A DNA stretch of 64,000 nucleotides, from positions 5,236,198 through 5,300,197 of the forward strand of contig NZ_CM001441.1 of the NCBI RefSeq assembly GCF_000244895.1. Direction: 5' to 3'. This document shows positions 8,047 to 17,240 of this stretch, piece after piece. Position numbers and translations under genes: made by a program. This stretch comes from Desulfosporosinus youngiae DSM 17734. GTDB taxonomy: Bacteria; Bacillota; Desulfitobacteriia; Desulfitobacteriales; Desulfitobacteriaceae. The notes beneath the pieces were generated by a model. It had not been told where the DNA came from, searched no databases, and was given only the letters and a program-made list of their open reading frames with translations. Position 1 is the first letter of the stretch. Each line of letters starts with the position of its first letter.

Positions 8047-11000
8047 TTATACCGAATGGGTGATCTGAGCCGACTTCATCTTAGTTTCTTTCTTCCGTTT
8101 TCTGGAGTCCCGAATATCTTCAAAAATCGTATAAATAACCGGTACAAGCAAGAGGGTTGACAGGGTAGAGAGGGCAAGTCCAAAAATAACCACGATTGCC
8201 ATGGGGGCCATACTTTCTGAGCCTTCTCCAATTCCTAAGGCCATTGGCAATAGACCCAGGATGGTTGCCAGAGTCGTCATCATAATCGGCCGCAAACGAA
8301 TCGGTCCGGCGTTTTCAATCGCCTCTTCCCGTTCTTCTCCCCGTTCCCGGCGTTTAATAATATAATCGACCAAGACAATGGCATTACTGACAGCAATACC
8401 GACTAAGAGAATCAAGCCGATAAACGAAGGCACACTTAAGGTTGTACGGGTAATGAACAGCCCCAGCATCCCGCCGGAGAAACCCATAGGTAAGGATAAA
8501 ATAATTGTAAACGGGTGTAGCAGGGATTCAAATTGGGAGGCCAGAATCATGTAAACGAGCAGAATCGCCAGCACTAAGGCCAGCCCCAAATCCGCAAAGG
8601 ATTCCATCAGTTCTTTATTCTCACCCAACACTTCATAGGTATACCCATTAGGAAGCTGATACTCTTTTAACTTAGTTTCAATATCCAGCGTGATACTGCG
8701 TAAATCACGGTTAATAATTTGACTTGTAACATGAACGACACGAGTCTGCCCAGTGCGCTCAATCTTTACCGGACCTCGTCCCATCTCGATTTCAGCCACC
8801 TGGCTTAGAGGAACGGTGATCCCGGACATGGTAGGAATCGGCGTCTGTCCTAAATTTTCAAGACTCGTTTTAAATGTCTCATCCCCACTCAGTACGACAT
8901 CGATTTCCGACCCTTCATAACGGTAAGTCGTTGCGGTGGTTCCGGAAATGGTCCCCTTGACAGCCTGAGAAATCTGAGCCGCCGATAAACCATATTGGGA
9001 AGCATTCTGACGATTGACCTTAACGACGACCTCGGGGACTCCTTCTGTCAGGCTTGTTTTGACTTCACGGGTTCCGTCAACCGAAGCGACAATCTTCTGA
9101 ACCGCCATCCCAACCTTCTCAAGTTCATCAAGCTCTTCGCCTTTGATGGCAATGTCAATCGGAGTTGTAGAACCTCCCATCTGCATATTATCCGTAACTG
9201 TCACCTTAATCTCGGCACCGGGAATATCCTTAGTCAGAGAACGGATTTCATCCCCTACCTCTTCAACCCCCCGCTGCCGGGCCTTTAAATCCACAAGTTG
9301 AACACTGAGGGAGCTGGTATTCGCGGTATCCCCTCCCAGTGAGAATCCTCCGTTGGTCCCGATTTGGGTAAAGACGGTTTCGATCTCGGGGATCCCCTCC
9401 AGTTTCTTCTCAATTTGATTTACCACTGCTTCGGTGTCCTGCAGTTTTGCCCCATCCGGCAGAGTCGTGTTAATCGTTAATTGGCCGACATCTGAAGCGG
9501 GCATGAATTCTGCGCCTAAGCTGAACGCCGATGCACTGGAGAGTACAAAAATGACCGTTGCGATCACCATGACAGTCTTGCGATGGTGCAGGGCATAGTG
9601 TAAAAATTTCTTATAGACTGCTTCGATCCGCCCAAAGAACCTGTCAAATCCGCGGCTAAAACGGTCCACAAGCCCTTTTAAGCCGGTCCGACCCTCTGGA
9701 ACAGCCTCCGCTTTCATCAGTTTAGCAGAAAGGGTGGGAACCAAAGTCAGAGAAACGAGCAGGGAAGCCAAGAGAGATACGGCGAAGGTTATCGCCAATT
9801 CTCTGAAAATAGTAGCCACGATTCCTTGTACAAAGACGATCGGGAGAAAAACGGCCACTGTCGTCAAGGTGGAAGCGAAAACGGCCATCCCGACCTCGGA
9901 CACCCCTTTAATTGCGGCCTCCATTTTGGAGTATCCTTCCTGGCGATGCCGATGAATGTTTTCCAGGGCCACAATATTATCATCCACCAAACGTCCCATC
10001 GCCAGCGTCAGTCCGCCGAGGGTCATCATATTAATCGTGATCCCCGCAAAATAAAGGACTGCAAAGGTTGCCATCATGGCAATTGGAATTGCCGTCGCGG
10101 TGATAAAGGTGGTGCGAATATTATGGAAGAAGAGAAAGACCACAACAATGGCTAAGATTCCACCCATAATAGCTTCATTTTTGACCGTTTCAATGGATTG
10201 TCTAATATCCAGCGACTGGTCCATGACAGTCTTGATTTCTAGATCAGGGAATTCCTGGGCAAATTCGTCGCTGGCTGCTTTGACCCCATCGGCCACTTTG
10301 ACCGTATTCGTCCCCGATTGCTTTTGAACGGCGATACTTACGCTTTTTTCGCCGTCCGCTTTAGTAATTGCATTGACATCCTTATACCCAATGCCTACAT
10401 CCGCGATATCTTTTAACCGGATCTGCCCTCCGCCAGGCAGAGGAATCATGAGTTCTTTAATTTCTTCTATGGAATCAAACTCACCCGTTGTCCGGATGGT
10501 AAGTTCTTGAGTTCCTTTTTGAACCTGTCCTCCCGGGGAGTTGAGATTTTCTGCACCAATCAGTTGGGCTAAGGAATTGATCGTCAGGCCATAACCATTC
10601 ATTTTCTCCAGATGGGTTTTGATTTCGACCTGGTCTTGATACCCTCCGATAACGGAAACAGACGCTGCACCAGATACACGCTCGAGCTGGGGTTTTAGCT
10701 CATCCTCCGCAATAGCCTGCAGCTTAGCAAGGTCCGCGTCATGTCCGCTTAGGGTCAGTATAACAACAGGCATTGCTCCTAAGTCAAGCTTCATAACCAT
10801 CGGATCTCCGGCTTCAGAAGGCAGGCGGCTCTTAATCTGATCAACCTTCTCCCGCATTTGCAGGGTTGCAAAGTCCATGTCCGTTCCGCTTTTGAACTGC
10901 GCTATAACAATAGAACTCCCTTCGGAGGTTGTTGACGTCACCGTATCAATGTTTCCTACCGTAGAAACGGCTCCTTCCAAGGGATTAGTGATAAGTTTCT

Positions 11001-11178
11001 CGATCTCCTGAGGCCCCACTCCCGAATACTGAGTCACCACGATCGAAACAGGAATCTCGATGTTGGGCATAAGATCAATCGGTAGGCGGGTTAGAGAAAT
11101 ACCACCCAAGAGTATGATAATAAGCATGGTCATGATGGCTGTGACTGGGCGCTTAACCGAAACTTCCGCTAGTTTCAA
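8047..11178 (-). CDS. RND efflux pump permease (AcrB/SwrC-like)
   Basis: 1043 residues, full length for the HAE1/AcrB family. The usual plan is visible: one helix at residues 10-30, a large extracytoplasmic region to about 335, a bundle of helices, a second large loop (about 560-850) and a final bundle. GRLVDDN in the fourth helix holds the paired aspartates (399-400) of the proton relay. Gram-positive members such as SwrC export surfactants and antibiotics in exchange for protons. It overlaps the adaptor gene by 4 bases, indicating translational coupling. The substrate cannot be inferred. Confidence 0.93.
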   Translation of the reverse strand: MKLAEVSVKRPVTAIMTMLIIILLGGISLTRLPIDLMPNIEIPVSIVVTQYSGVGPQEIEKLITNPLEGAVSTVGNIDTVTSTTSEGSSIVIAQFKSGTDMDFATLQMREKVDQIKSRLPSEAGDPMVMKLDLGAMPVVILTLSGHDADLAKLQAIAEDELKPQLERVSGAASVSVIGGYQDQVEIKTHLEKMNGYGLTINSLAQLIGAENLNSPGGQVQKGTQELTIRTTGEFDSIEEIKELMIPLPGGGQIRLKDIADVGIGYKDVNAITKADGEKSVSIAVQKQSGTNTVKVADGVKAASDEFAQEFPDLEIKTVMDQSLDIRQSIETVKNEAIMGGILAIVVVFLFFHNIRTTFITATAIPIAMMATFAVLYFAGITINMMTLGGLTLAMGRLVDDNIVALENIHRHRQEGYSKMEAAIKGVSEVGMAVFASTLTTVAVFLPIVFVQGIVATIFRELAITFAVSLLASLLVSLTLVPTLSAKLMKAEAVPEGRTGLKGLVDRFSRGFDRFFGRIEAVYKKFLHYALHHRKTVMVIATVIFVLSSASAFSLGAEFMPASDVGQLTINTTLPDGAKLQDTEAVVNQIEKKLEGIPEIETVFTQIGTNGGFSLGGDTANTSSLSVQLVDLKARQRGVEEVGDEIRSLTKDIPGAEIKVTVTDNMQMGGSTTPIDIAIKGEELDELEKVGMAVQKIVASVDGTREVKTSLTEGVPEVVVKVNRQNASQYGLSAAQISQAVKGTISGTTATTYRYEGSEIDVVLSGDETFKTSLENLGQTPIPTMSGITVPLSQVAEIEMGRGPVKIERTGQTRVVHVTSQIINRDLRSITLDIETKLKEYQLPNGYTYEVLGENKELMESFADLGLALVLAILLVYMILASQFESLLHPFTIILSLPMGFSGGMLGLFITRTTLSVPSFIGLILLVGIAVSNAIVLVDYIIKRRERGEEREEAIENAGPIRLRPIMMTTLATILGLLPMALGIGEGSESMAPMAIVVIFGLALSTLSTLLLVPVIYTIFEDIRDSRKRKKETKMKSAQITHSV

Positions 11179-12383
11179 GATTCTTCCCCTCCCACAACCT
11201 TCACCTTATGACCTTCATCGACCAACGTTTGACCTTTAATAATCACCTGATCTCCCGGGCTCAGCCCTTGAAGGATCTCGATATCCACTCCGGTATCAAG
11301 ACCTGTAACAACCTCTTTCGAGACAGCTTTTTCTTCTTGAACAACATACACAATAGTCTTCTCATTTTTCAGGACAACAGCCTCACTTTTGACCGACATA
11401 ACATCTGCCTTCTCATCTGTCACCAGTTCTACTTTGGCAAACATACCTGGTTTGATCAAACCGTCGGGATTATCCAAGGTAATTTTAACGGGATAAAGGC
11501 GGGTTTGCGGATCCGAGGCAGGGCTGATATGCTCAATTTTACCGGCAAAACTTTGCTCAGACACTGATGGGACCGTGACTTTGACTTCTTGACCTTGTGC
11601 CAAGCGATTCACTAAATTTTCCGCCACACTGAGCGAGCTGTAGACCGTATTCGTATTGGTGAGACTCACCGCCGCTTGAGCACTCGAGGCCATGTTGCCG
11701 ACTTGAACATTGACCTGAGAGACGATTCCGTTCACCGGGGCAGTTACAATTGCATTATCTAAAGCCTCCCGCGCTTGGTTAAGCTGAACTTCAGCCAGCT
11801 TTAGACTGGCGTCTGAGGCCTGCACACTCAATGCTTCGATCTGACCGGCATACAATGATTCCACGTCCTTGAGTGCCAACTCGACTTGGTCGAGCTGAGA
11901 CTTGGAGGCTGCACCGGCATCATAAAGGGCCTTGGTATTCGCTAAGTTCTTTTGAGCATCGGCAATCTTTTCGGCAGCAATAAGCTTCGTCCGCTCTAGG
12001 GAGCTTTTGGCATTATCCCACTGCTCTTTACTTGTTTGATACCTGGCCTCAGCCAATTGATAGGTATTATTCATATCTGTGGTTTCAAGGGAAAAGAGTA
12101 CCTGTCCGGCATGAACGGTATCTCCCACTTTTACGTTAACAGACTCCACCTTGCCCGGGACTTTCGGGACGACGGCGACATCTGTCTCGGAAGAAACCTT
12201 TCCACTTAAGATAGCCGTATTAACAAGGGTCTTCTTAGCAATCACTTCTACTTCCACTGGTATGTATTTCTCTTCCACAGCTTCGGTGGGCTTACTTGCA
12301 CCACACCCGGCCAATAATCCAAGCGCCATCAGCGCTATGAGCGGGATCAGGATCTTTCTTATTCTCCCGGTATTCTTTTCCAC
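11175..12383 (-). CDS. RND efflux adaptor lipoprotein (HlyD/AcrA family)
   Basis: 402 residues. A lipobox (LLAGC, Cys27) predicts a lipid-anchored protein outside the membrane. Then come a split biotinyl-lipoyl domain (about residues 65-105 and 210-240) around a helical hairpin (about 105-205), and a beta-barrel and membrane-proximal domain to the end. It is the partner of the pump encoded just downstream. The start is a GTG preceded by GGAGGAG. A sigma-A-type promoter and palindromic operator lie directly upstream. Confidence 0.92.
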   Translation of the reverse strand: MEKNTGRIRKILIPLIALMALGLLAGCGASKPTEAVEEKYIPVEVEVIAKKTLVNTAILSGKVSSETDVAVVPKVPGKVESVNVKVGDTVHAGQVLFSLETTDMNNTYQLAEARYQTSKEQWDNAKSSLERTKLIAAEKIADAQKNLANTKALYDAGAASKSQLDQVELALKDVESLYAGQIEALSVQASDASLKLAEVQLNQAREALDNAIVTAPVNGIVSQVNVQVGNMASSAQAAVSLTNTNTVYSSLSVAENLVNRLAQGQEVKVTVPSVSEQSFAGKIEHISPASDPQTRLYPVKITLDNPDGLIKPGMFAKVELVTDEKADVMSVKSEAVVLKNEKTIVYVVQEEKAVSKEVVTGLDTGVDIEILQGLSPGDQVIIKGQTLVDEGHKVKVVGGEES

Positions 12384-12427
12384 GCTATCTCCTCCACTTT
12401 ACCCATATGTTTAGTCACATCCCCAAA

Positions 12428-12441
12428 ACCGACTGTTCGGT
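12428..12441 (-). promoter_or_regulatory. Candidate TetR-family operator
   Basis: A perfect inverted repeat, ACCGA-CTGT-TCGGT, lies about 10-23 bases downstream of the -10 box of the efflux operon and so covers the expected transcription start. Size and symmetry suit a TetR dimer, and the operon encodes one. Binding itself is inferred. Confidence 0.6.
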
Positions 12442-12450
12442 CACCTTTTA

Positions 12451-12479
12451 GTTATACCTTGAATACCTGTGAAAATCAA
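12451..12479 (-). promoter_or_regulatory. Sigma-A-type promoter of the efflux operon
   Basis: On the minus strand, TTGATT (12474-12479) and TATAAC (12451-12456) are separated by exactly 17 bases. The box lies about 70 bases before the adaptor GTG. Confidence 0.65.
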
Positions 12480-12528
12480 GACATTCGCTTAGGTTTATCC
12501 AAGAAAATTATTAGACTCCCATGACGGT

Positions 12529-12568
12529 AAATGAGCAGCTCAACAGAAACCTGATGAGCTGCTCATTT
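12529..12568. terminator. Hairpin after the DUF948 gene
   Basis: Perfect 14-bp arms AAATGAGCAGCTCA and TGAGCTGCTCATTT with a 12-nt loop. It lies downstream of the minus-strand gene ending at 12592. The T-run on that strand is weak, so efficiency is uncertain. Confidence 0.55.
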
Positions 12569-12591
12569 GGGGGCTTAGTGTTTTAGTGGTC

Positions 12592-12954
12592 TTAATGATC
12601 CTGGGATCCTTTTTCTTTTTCTTGTCCTCGTCTGCGAAGATTATGCCACAGGTCTATCAGTTGTTTCACACTCTCTATAAAAACAGCAATAAATCGCAGC
12701 GGGTTCTTCCTCATCTCTTCCAGACTAATGGCTACCTCGTTCACGGTTCCGCCAACTTGTTCGGTGGTCTGTTTCACAACTCTGGTTACTGCTTGTACAT
12801 CCGTCAGCAGATATGGCAGGTGAGCATTGACATCCTGAAGGGTTTGCTTTGCTTCATCCGTGAGTTTCCGCAGCGAGCGAACCCAAAGCATCACCTCGAT
12901 GCCGATCACCCCTAAAATGATGGTAGCTATAAGAGCACACACTTCATAAGTCAT
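12592..12954 (-). CDS. DUF948 (YtxG-like) membrane protein
   Basis: 120 residues: one N-terminal membrane helix (about 5-25), then a long amphipathic helical region (LTDEAKQTLQDVNAHLPYLL and onward) and a basic, polar tail. This matches DUF948, general-stress-type proteins of unknown function. The start at 12954 is preferred over the in-frame ATG at 12987 because GGGAGG sits seven bases before it and the extra codons would add a charged stretch before the membrane helix. It follows the S41 protease gene on the same strand by about 50 bases and may be co-transcribed. Confidence 0.7.
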   Translation of the reverse strand: MTYEVCALIATIILGVIGIEVMLWVRSLRKLTDEAKQTLQDVNAHLPYLLTDVQAVTRVVKQTTEQVGGTVNEVAISLEEMRKNPLRFIAVFIESVKQLIDLWHNLRRRGQEKEKGSQDH

Positions 12955-13005
12955 TGTTAACCTCCCGCTCTTTTTACGCATGAACAAAATAAACCAACCG
13001 CAATA

Positions 13006-14622
13006 CTAAAATTTTATCGCTTGACCATAGTCCGGATCACCTGGTCTGATCCTATTCCCCTCACTGAGCCGGTCGTTCATTCTCAAGGATTGAATCTTCC
13101 AAATACCTTCAGCTTCTTCATCCGTTTCAATTGTCCGGGCAATCGTAATTCCTCCCTCTTGAAGAGTCTGGCCTGCTACCCCTAGGATGGTGTGATGGAT
13201 AACTAGCCAGTAAGTCGTATCCGAGGCCAATTCTATGTCAGGAATCACTTGCACGGCGGTTGTACTAAGGGGTTTGAACGTGGCTGACGTCCTCTCTCCG
13301 GTTCTGCTATGGATCAATTCGATGCTTGAGTTGTTCACACTCTCCCAGTTGATCTCTGCAGAAAAATTCACTATAAATTTCTTATTCAGTGGAACATCCG
13401 ATAATTCGGCGACTTGCCGATAGCTTGCATAATAGTGAAGATAATTTGCACCGGAGAGTTCTTGCCAGGCTTCCCAGTAAGCGTCCGTTCTGGCTAAGGC
13501 CAGCGCCTCAGCAGAATCGGATAACATCAGTTCCGCGGCCTTAAGGGAATCTGCGGTTTGAATGACGACATTCGGGCTTACTCCTACTTTATCGATCTCA
13601 TGCCCTTGGGGGGAATAAAAGTGATCCACCGTCATTTTAAGGACTCCGCCATTCTCCAGAGGAAACATGCTCTGAACAGTCCCTTTCCCATAAGTAGTGG
13701 TTCCCACCAAAGTTGCCTTGTCATGATCTTTGAGTGCGGCGGCTAAAATCTCCGAGGCACTGGCGCTGTTTTCGTTGATCAGGACAATGATCCGCTGATC
13801 CATCTTCCAGCCGGGATCTTTTACCTGATAAGGATGGAGTGTACCCGTGCGGTCTTTGATGCGTACTGCAATATCCGATCCGATGAAATAGCTGGTAAGA
13901 TCTAGTGCCGAACTGAGATATCCTCCTCCGTTATCCCTCAAATCCACAATCCAGCTATCCACGTTCTGCTCGTTTAATTGATTGACCAAAGTCTCGAATT
14001 TCTCCGGAGTCTCATCCCCAAAGGAATTCAGATCCAGATAACCAATATGCCCGCTTAGTACTTCACCTGTCACAGTGGGTTCGGCAATTGCTCTACGCGT
14101 CACCTGTATGTTTCGAGTCTCAGTCCCTCGCTTCACTCTGAGCAGAACCCTGCTTCCTTCAAGACCTCGCAGTAAATTCACAGCCTCGTCTGACGAAAGC
14201 CCGGCTAAGGATTCCCCGTCAGCGCTAATAATTATATCCCCCAGCTTTAAGCCGACCTCCTCCGCCGGTGAGCCGGAGATGGCAGACAATACCAAGACTC
14301 CCTCAGGCAACATCTCCATATGAATTCCGATTCCTGTAAAATTCATGTCGATACTTCCGACGAACTCCCGGTACTCCTCCGGTGTGAAATACCTCGTGTG
14401 GGGATCTCCCAACCTTTCCAGCATCTTCTCGACAGTAGGGGCGTTCAAGACCTCGCGTGAAACCGGCTCTACATACTGAGTCCGCAGCAGGTAACGAATT
14501 TCAGTTAAGACATCCTCTGATGCTTTGACAGTCGCCGCGGTACTCAGCATCAAGAGTAAGACGAATGTCATGCTTAGGAGTACGTAATTGATTGCCCGTT
14601 TAGTTAGTAACCTTACTATCAT
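13006..14622 (-). CDS. S41 family C-terminal processing protease with extra Ig-like domain
   Basis: 538 residues. A signal anchor (about 10-32) is followed by an N-terminal helical region and a PDZ domain (about 90-170). The peptidase core follows, with Ser288 in SASASE and Lys313 in TYGKGT as the catalytic pair expected for the CtpA/Prc family. The region after about 420 is not part of the usual enzyme; it reads as a beta-rich Big_5/SbsA-like Ig domain (NKKFIVNFSAEINWESVNN) like those in S-layer proteins. The enzyme would cut exported proteins, and the added domain may help it bind surface targets. Confidence 0.88.
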   Translation of the reverse strand: MIVRLLTKRAINYVLLSMTFVLLLMLSTAATVKASEDVLTEIRYLLRTQYVEPVSREVLNAPTVEKMLERLGDPHTRYFTPEEYREFVGSIDMNFTGIGIHMEMLPEGVLVLSAISGSPAEEVGLKLGDIIISADGESLAGLSSDEAVNLLRGLEGSRVLLRVKRGTETRNIQVTRRAIAEPTVTGEVLSGHIGYLDLNSFGDETPEKFETLVNQLNEQNVDSWIVDLRDNGGGYLSSALDLTSYFIGSDIAVRIKDRTGTLHPYQVKDPGWKMDQRIIVLINENSASASEILAAALKDHDKATLVGTTTYGKGTVQSMFPLENGGVLKMTVDHFYSPQGHEIDKVGVSPNVVIQTADSLKAAELMLSDSAEALALARTDAYWEAWQELSGANYLHYYASYRQVAELSDVPLNKKFIVNFSAEINWESVNNSSIELIHSRTGERTSATFKPLSTTAVQVIPDIELASDTTYWLVIHHTILGVAGQTLQEGGITIARTIETDEEAEGIWKIQSLRMNDRLSEGNRIRPGDPDYGQAIKF

Positions 14623-14751
14623 ATTGATGGTTATCTCCCTTCAAGCCTAAACTTAACCTGAGTTAGAGATTTCGACAGCCGGGAGGGTTTATCCTTCGGC
14701 CTTGCTAAAAAGTTCTTTCCAAGTCATAAAAAGCTGTTTTTAAGCAATAAA

Positions 14752-14786
14752 AATGCTCTCCAGTTTCTAAACTGATAGAGAGCATT
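14752..14786 (-). terminator. Terminator of the coiled-coil repeat gene
   Basis: Arms AATGCTCTC and GAGAGCATT, extended by an inner CAGTTT/AAACTG pairing. On the minus strand the hairpin runs into a T-rich segment (TTTTTATTG). Confidence 0.75.
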
Positions 14787-14819
14787 ACTTATACACTGAA
14801 TTGTGTACTGTATAGTTCA

Positions 14820-15188
14820 TTATATCGCCTTCCGTTTTGTAATTACATCGCCAATGGAGTTTAAAGTGCCTTCAACATTATTTACCGTATACTTTAGATT
14901 ATCAATCTCAGCTCTATGAACTTGATTGTTGTGTTCTATTGCCTTTACGACTAAATATATCTCATCTTGTCTCAACTCTAAGTTATCCATCCTTAATTCC
15001 ATCTTAGACTCTAAGTTATCTATTCTTAATTCCATCTTAGACTCGAAGTTATCTATTCTTAATTCCATCTTAGACTCTAAATTATCTATTCTTAATCCCA
15101 TGCTAGACTCTAGGTTATCCACTTTTGTATCTAGCTCATTCAGCTTGTCGAGAATAAACCCAAGCACTTCTTTAATCTCTTTATCCAC
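14820..15188 (-). CDS. Coiled-coil protein with 11-residue repeats
   Basis: 122 residues. A short N-terminus (to about residue 23) leads into four near-identical 11-residue units of the form ESKMELRIDNL, then a helical C-terminus (about 75-122). An 11-residue period suits a right-handed or hendecad coiled coil. No signal peptide or catalytic domain is visible. It resembles in plan the repeat protein at 41975-42592, which has a different unit length. Function unknown; such proteins may be structural, and the repeats can vary in number by slippage. Confidence 0.65.
   Translation of the reverse strand: MDKEIKEVLGFILDKLNELDTKVDNLESSMGLRIDNLESKMELRIDNFESKMELRIDNLESKMELRMDNLELRQDEIYLVVKAIEHNNQVHRAEIDNLKYTVNNVEGTLNSIGDVITKRKAI
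14975..15106. repeat. Four tandem 33-bp units
   Basis: Units begin at 14975, 15008, 15041 and 15074 and differ by only a few bases (for example CTAAGTTATC, CGAAGTTATC, CTAAATTATC). They encode the 11-residue repeat of the coiled-coil protein. Confidence 0.85.
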
Positions 15189-15282
15189 AGTTTCACCACC
15201 TCTCTTGCAAAATTATACCATCTCCAAACTCACTCAACAAGACAAATCATATTTGAATTAAAAACTTGGCTGATATGCCAAA

Positions 15283-15311
15283 AAGGAAAAGGTCACCACA
15301 ACCTTTTCCTT
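15283..15311 (-). terminator. Terminator after the DEAD-box helicase
   Basis: Perfect 11-bp arms AAGGAAAAGGT and ACCTTTTCCTT with a 7-nt loop. The minus-strand side runs on into TTTTTGGC, as expected for termination of the helicase transcript. Confidence 0.8.
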
Positions 15312-15321
15312 AACGTTTATA

Positions 15322-16818
15322 TTATCCGTTTCTCATACTATCTCTGCCTCTGCCTCCGGAGCCTCCACGAAAATCGTTGCTTTTTCTTCTCGACCAGGTA
15401 TCCGTCTTTGGCCCATAGCCATCTCGATGGTATCCTTGATGAGGTCGAGCATTGTTTCCCATGTTTCTGCGATTTCCCATACTTCTCACCCGCACGGGTG
15501 CGGCTTCTGTCAATCGAACTTCAACATTATCCGGCTCTTTAGTGATGATTTTTAAAGCAGCAGATAGCAGTGTTACGGAATCGTTTTCAGCCAGCAGCTC
15601 TTCAGCTACTCCTTTATACTTCTCAATATCCTCTTCGGCTATAACCCGCAGGATCTCTGTCATCGTTAAACGCTGCTGACCTTGGACTGCTTCTACGACG
15701 GTCGGAATCGGTTTACGGACGATCCTGCGTTTAATCACGGATTCAATCAGGCGCAGCATACCTATTTCCCGAGGTGTGACCAAGGTAATCGCTAAGCCAG
15801 ATTTTCCAGCTCGACCTGTACGGCCTACGCGGTGGACATAACTTTCCGGGTCTTGAGGAATATCAAAGTTAAAGACGTGGGTCACTCCGCTGATATCCAG
15901 CCCCCTGGCAGCGACATCCGTAGCAACCAGGACTTCGATCGTGCCATCTTTAAACTGTCTCAAAACACTATCTCTCTTGCTTTGAGTTAGGTCGCCGTGA
16001 ATCCCCTCGGCGGAATAACCACGCTTACTCAGAGCCTCAGCAATCTCATCTACGCGCCGCTTAGTTCGGGCGAAAACAATCGACAAATCCGGAGATTGAA
16101 TGTCTAAAATACGGGATAGGACGTCAAATTTCAGGCGCTCCGTAACTTCAATATAGTGTTGTTCAATATCTGAGACTGTAACACCCGTTGCTTTGATACT
16201 GATGAGCTGAGGTTCCTTCATAAAGCGCTGAGCAATAGCTTGAATCTGTCTAGGCATCGTCGCCGAGAAGAGCAAGGTCTGACGCTCTTCCGGGACTTCC
16301 TTCAGAATAGTCTCTATGTCATCTAAAAAGCCCATGTTCAGCATCTCATCCGCTTCGTCCAGAACCACGATTTTAATATCATTGAGGCGAATGGTCTTTC
16401 TTCTCATGTGATCCATCAAACGTCCCGGTGTGGCCACAATAATATGGGGTCGCTTCTTCAGAGCCCGGATCTGCCAATCGATGCCTTGCCCGCCATAAAT
16501 GGGCAGAGCATGGATTCGTTTGAACTGTCCGATTTTGTTTAATTCCTCAGCAACTTGGACCGCCAATTCACGAGTAGGCGCTAAAACAATTCCTTGAATA
16601 TGCTCAGCCTGCCCCACAAGTCTCTCTACCAAAGGAATTCCATAGGCTGCTGTTTTTCCTGTTCCGGTTTGGGCTTGTCCGATGAGATCTCTGCCCTCCA
16701 TAGCTATAGGAATCGTTTGTTCCTGAACAGGGGTGGTTTCTTCAAACCCCATGTTGATAATCGATCGCATAACTGATTCACTTAAATTTAAGTCTGTAAA
16801 TGTCGCCAATACTTTCAT
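15322..16818 (-). CDS. DEAD-box RNA helicase, CshA-type
   Basis: 498 residues with all core motifs in order: Q-motif near residues 15-30, [25 protein letters not shown], then [12 protein letters not shown] and [10 protein letters not shown] in the second RecA domain. The C-terminal extension ends in a basic, Gly/Arg-rich tail typical of CshA/DeaD enzymes that bind rRNA or mRNA. It remodels RNA in ribosome assembly, decay and cold adaptation. The ATG at 16818 lies one base after AAGGAG; a TTG three codons later (16809) has better spacing and may be the true start. Confidence 0.93.
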   Translation of the reverse strand: MKVLATFTDLNLSESVMRSIINMGFEETTPVQEQTIPIAMEGRDLIGQAQTGTGKTAAYGIPLVERLVGQAEHIQGIVLAPTRELAVQVAEELNKIGQFKRIHALPIYGGQGIDWQIRALKKRPHIIVATPGRLMDHMRRKTIRLNDIKIVVLDEADEMLNMGFLDDIETILKEVPEERQTLLFSATMPRQIQAIAQRFMKEPQLISIKATGVTVSDIEQHYIEVTERLKFDVLSRILDIQSPDLSIVFARTKRRVDEIAEALSKRGYSAEGIHGDLTQSKRDSVLRQFKDGTIEVLVATDVAARGLDISGVTHVFNFDIPQDPESYVHRVGRTGRAGKSGLAITLVTPREIGMLRLIESVIKRRIVRKPIPTVVEAVQGQQRLTMTEILRVIAEEDIEKYKGVAEELLAENDSVTLLSAALKIITKEPDNVEVRLTEAAPVRVRSMGNRRNMGNNARPHQGYHRDGYGPKTDTWSRRKSNDFRGGSGGRGRDSMRNG

Positions 16819-17240
16819 TCTCCTTTTTGTTTGTTATATTCTTTAAGTTTTCCAATTGCGTCCCTATCTATAACCGCGAACTATAACTGCTAAGAAAAAA
16901 TCTTTATCTATGATAACCGCGAAAACAGAACATCTGTGAAAGCGCGTGAGTTTCGCCAACAAGACAATAGACGCTTATGGCACCAATTATATATTGTACC
17001 ATACTTATCCATTAATAGAAAGGCCCTATGTACTGTAAAGAGATTATTCTTTGGGCTTTATCCTTTTATCTAATTTTAGACATAACCAAAGGACCCCCGC
17101 GTCCGGAGGTCCCAATTGCGCAAGTCAATGGTTCAAATGGGTCTTACTGACTTACAAAATAAAATTAGCACTAAAGATTAGGAAAGTCAAGCTAAATCCC
17201 CGGATATCGTTTGAAGATTGTGGATATGTGGATATTTTTC
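16819..17240. other. Intergenic region upstream of the helicase and downstream of the TolC-like gene
   Basis: No convincing gene. Near the helicase, a short motif (TCTATRATAACCGCGAA-like) occurs twice, at about 16867-16880 and 16908-16924, perhaps part of a long structured 5' leader as often found before cold-shock helicases. A hairpin GGACCCCC/GGAGGTCC at 17092-17113 could terminate the TolC-like transcript. The reading frame at 17051-17296 has no ribosome site and overlaps the TolC-like gene end, so it is not called. Confidence 0.4.

Noticed and set aside
14975-15106. CRISPR-like repeat
   Set aside because: Direct 33-bp units without spacers, coding for an 11-residue repeat.
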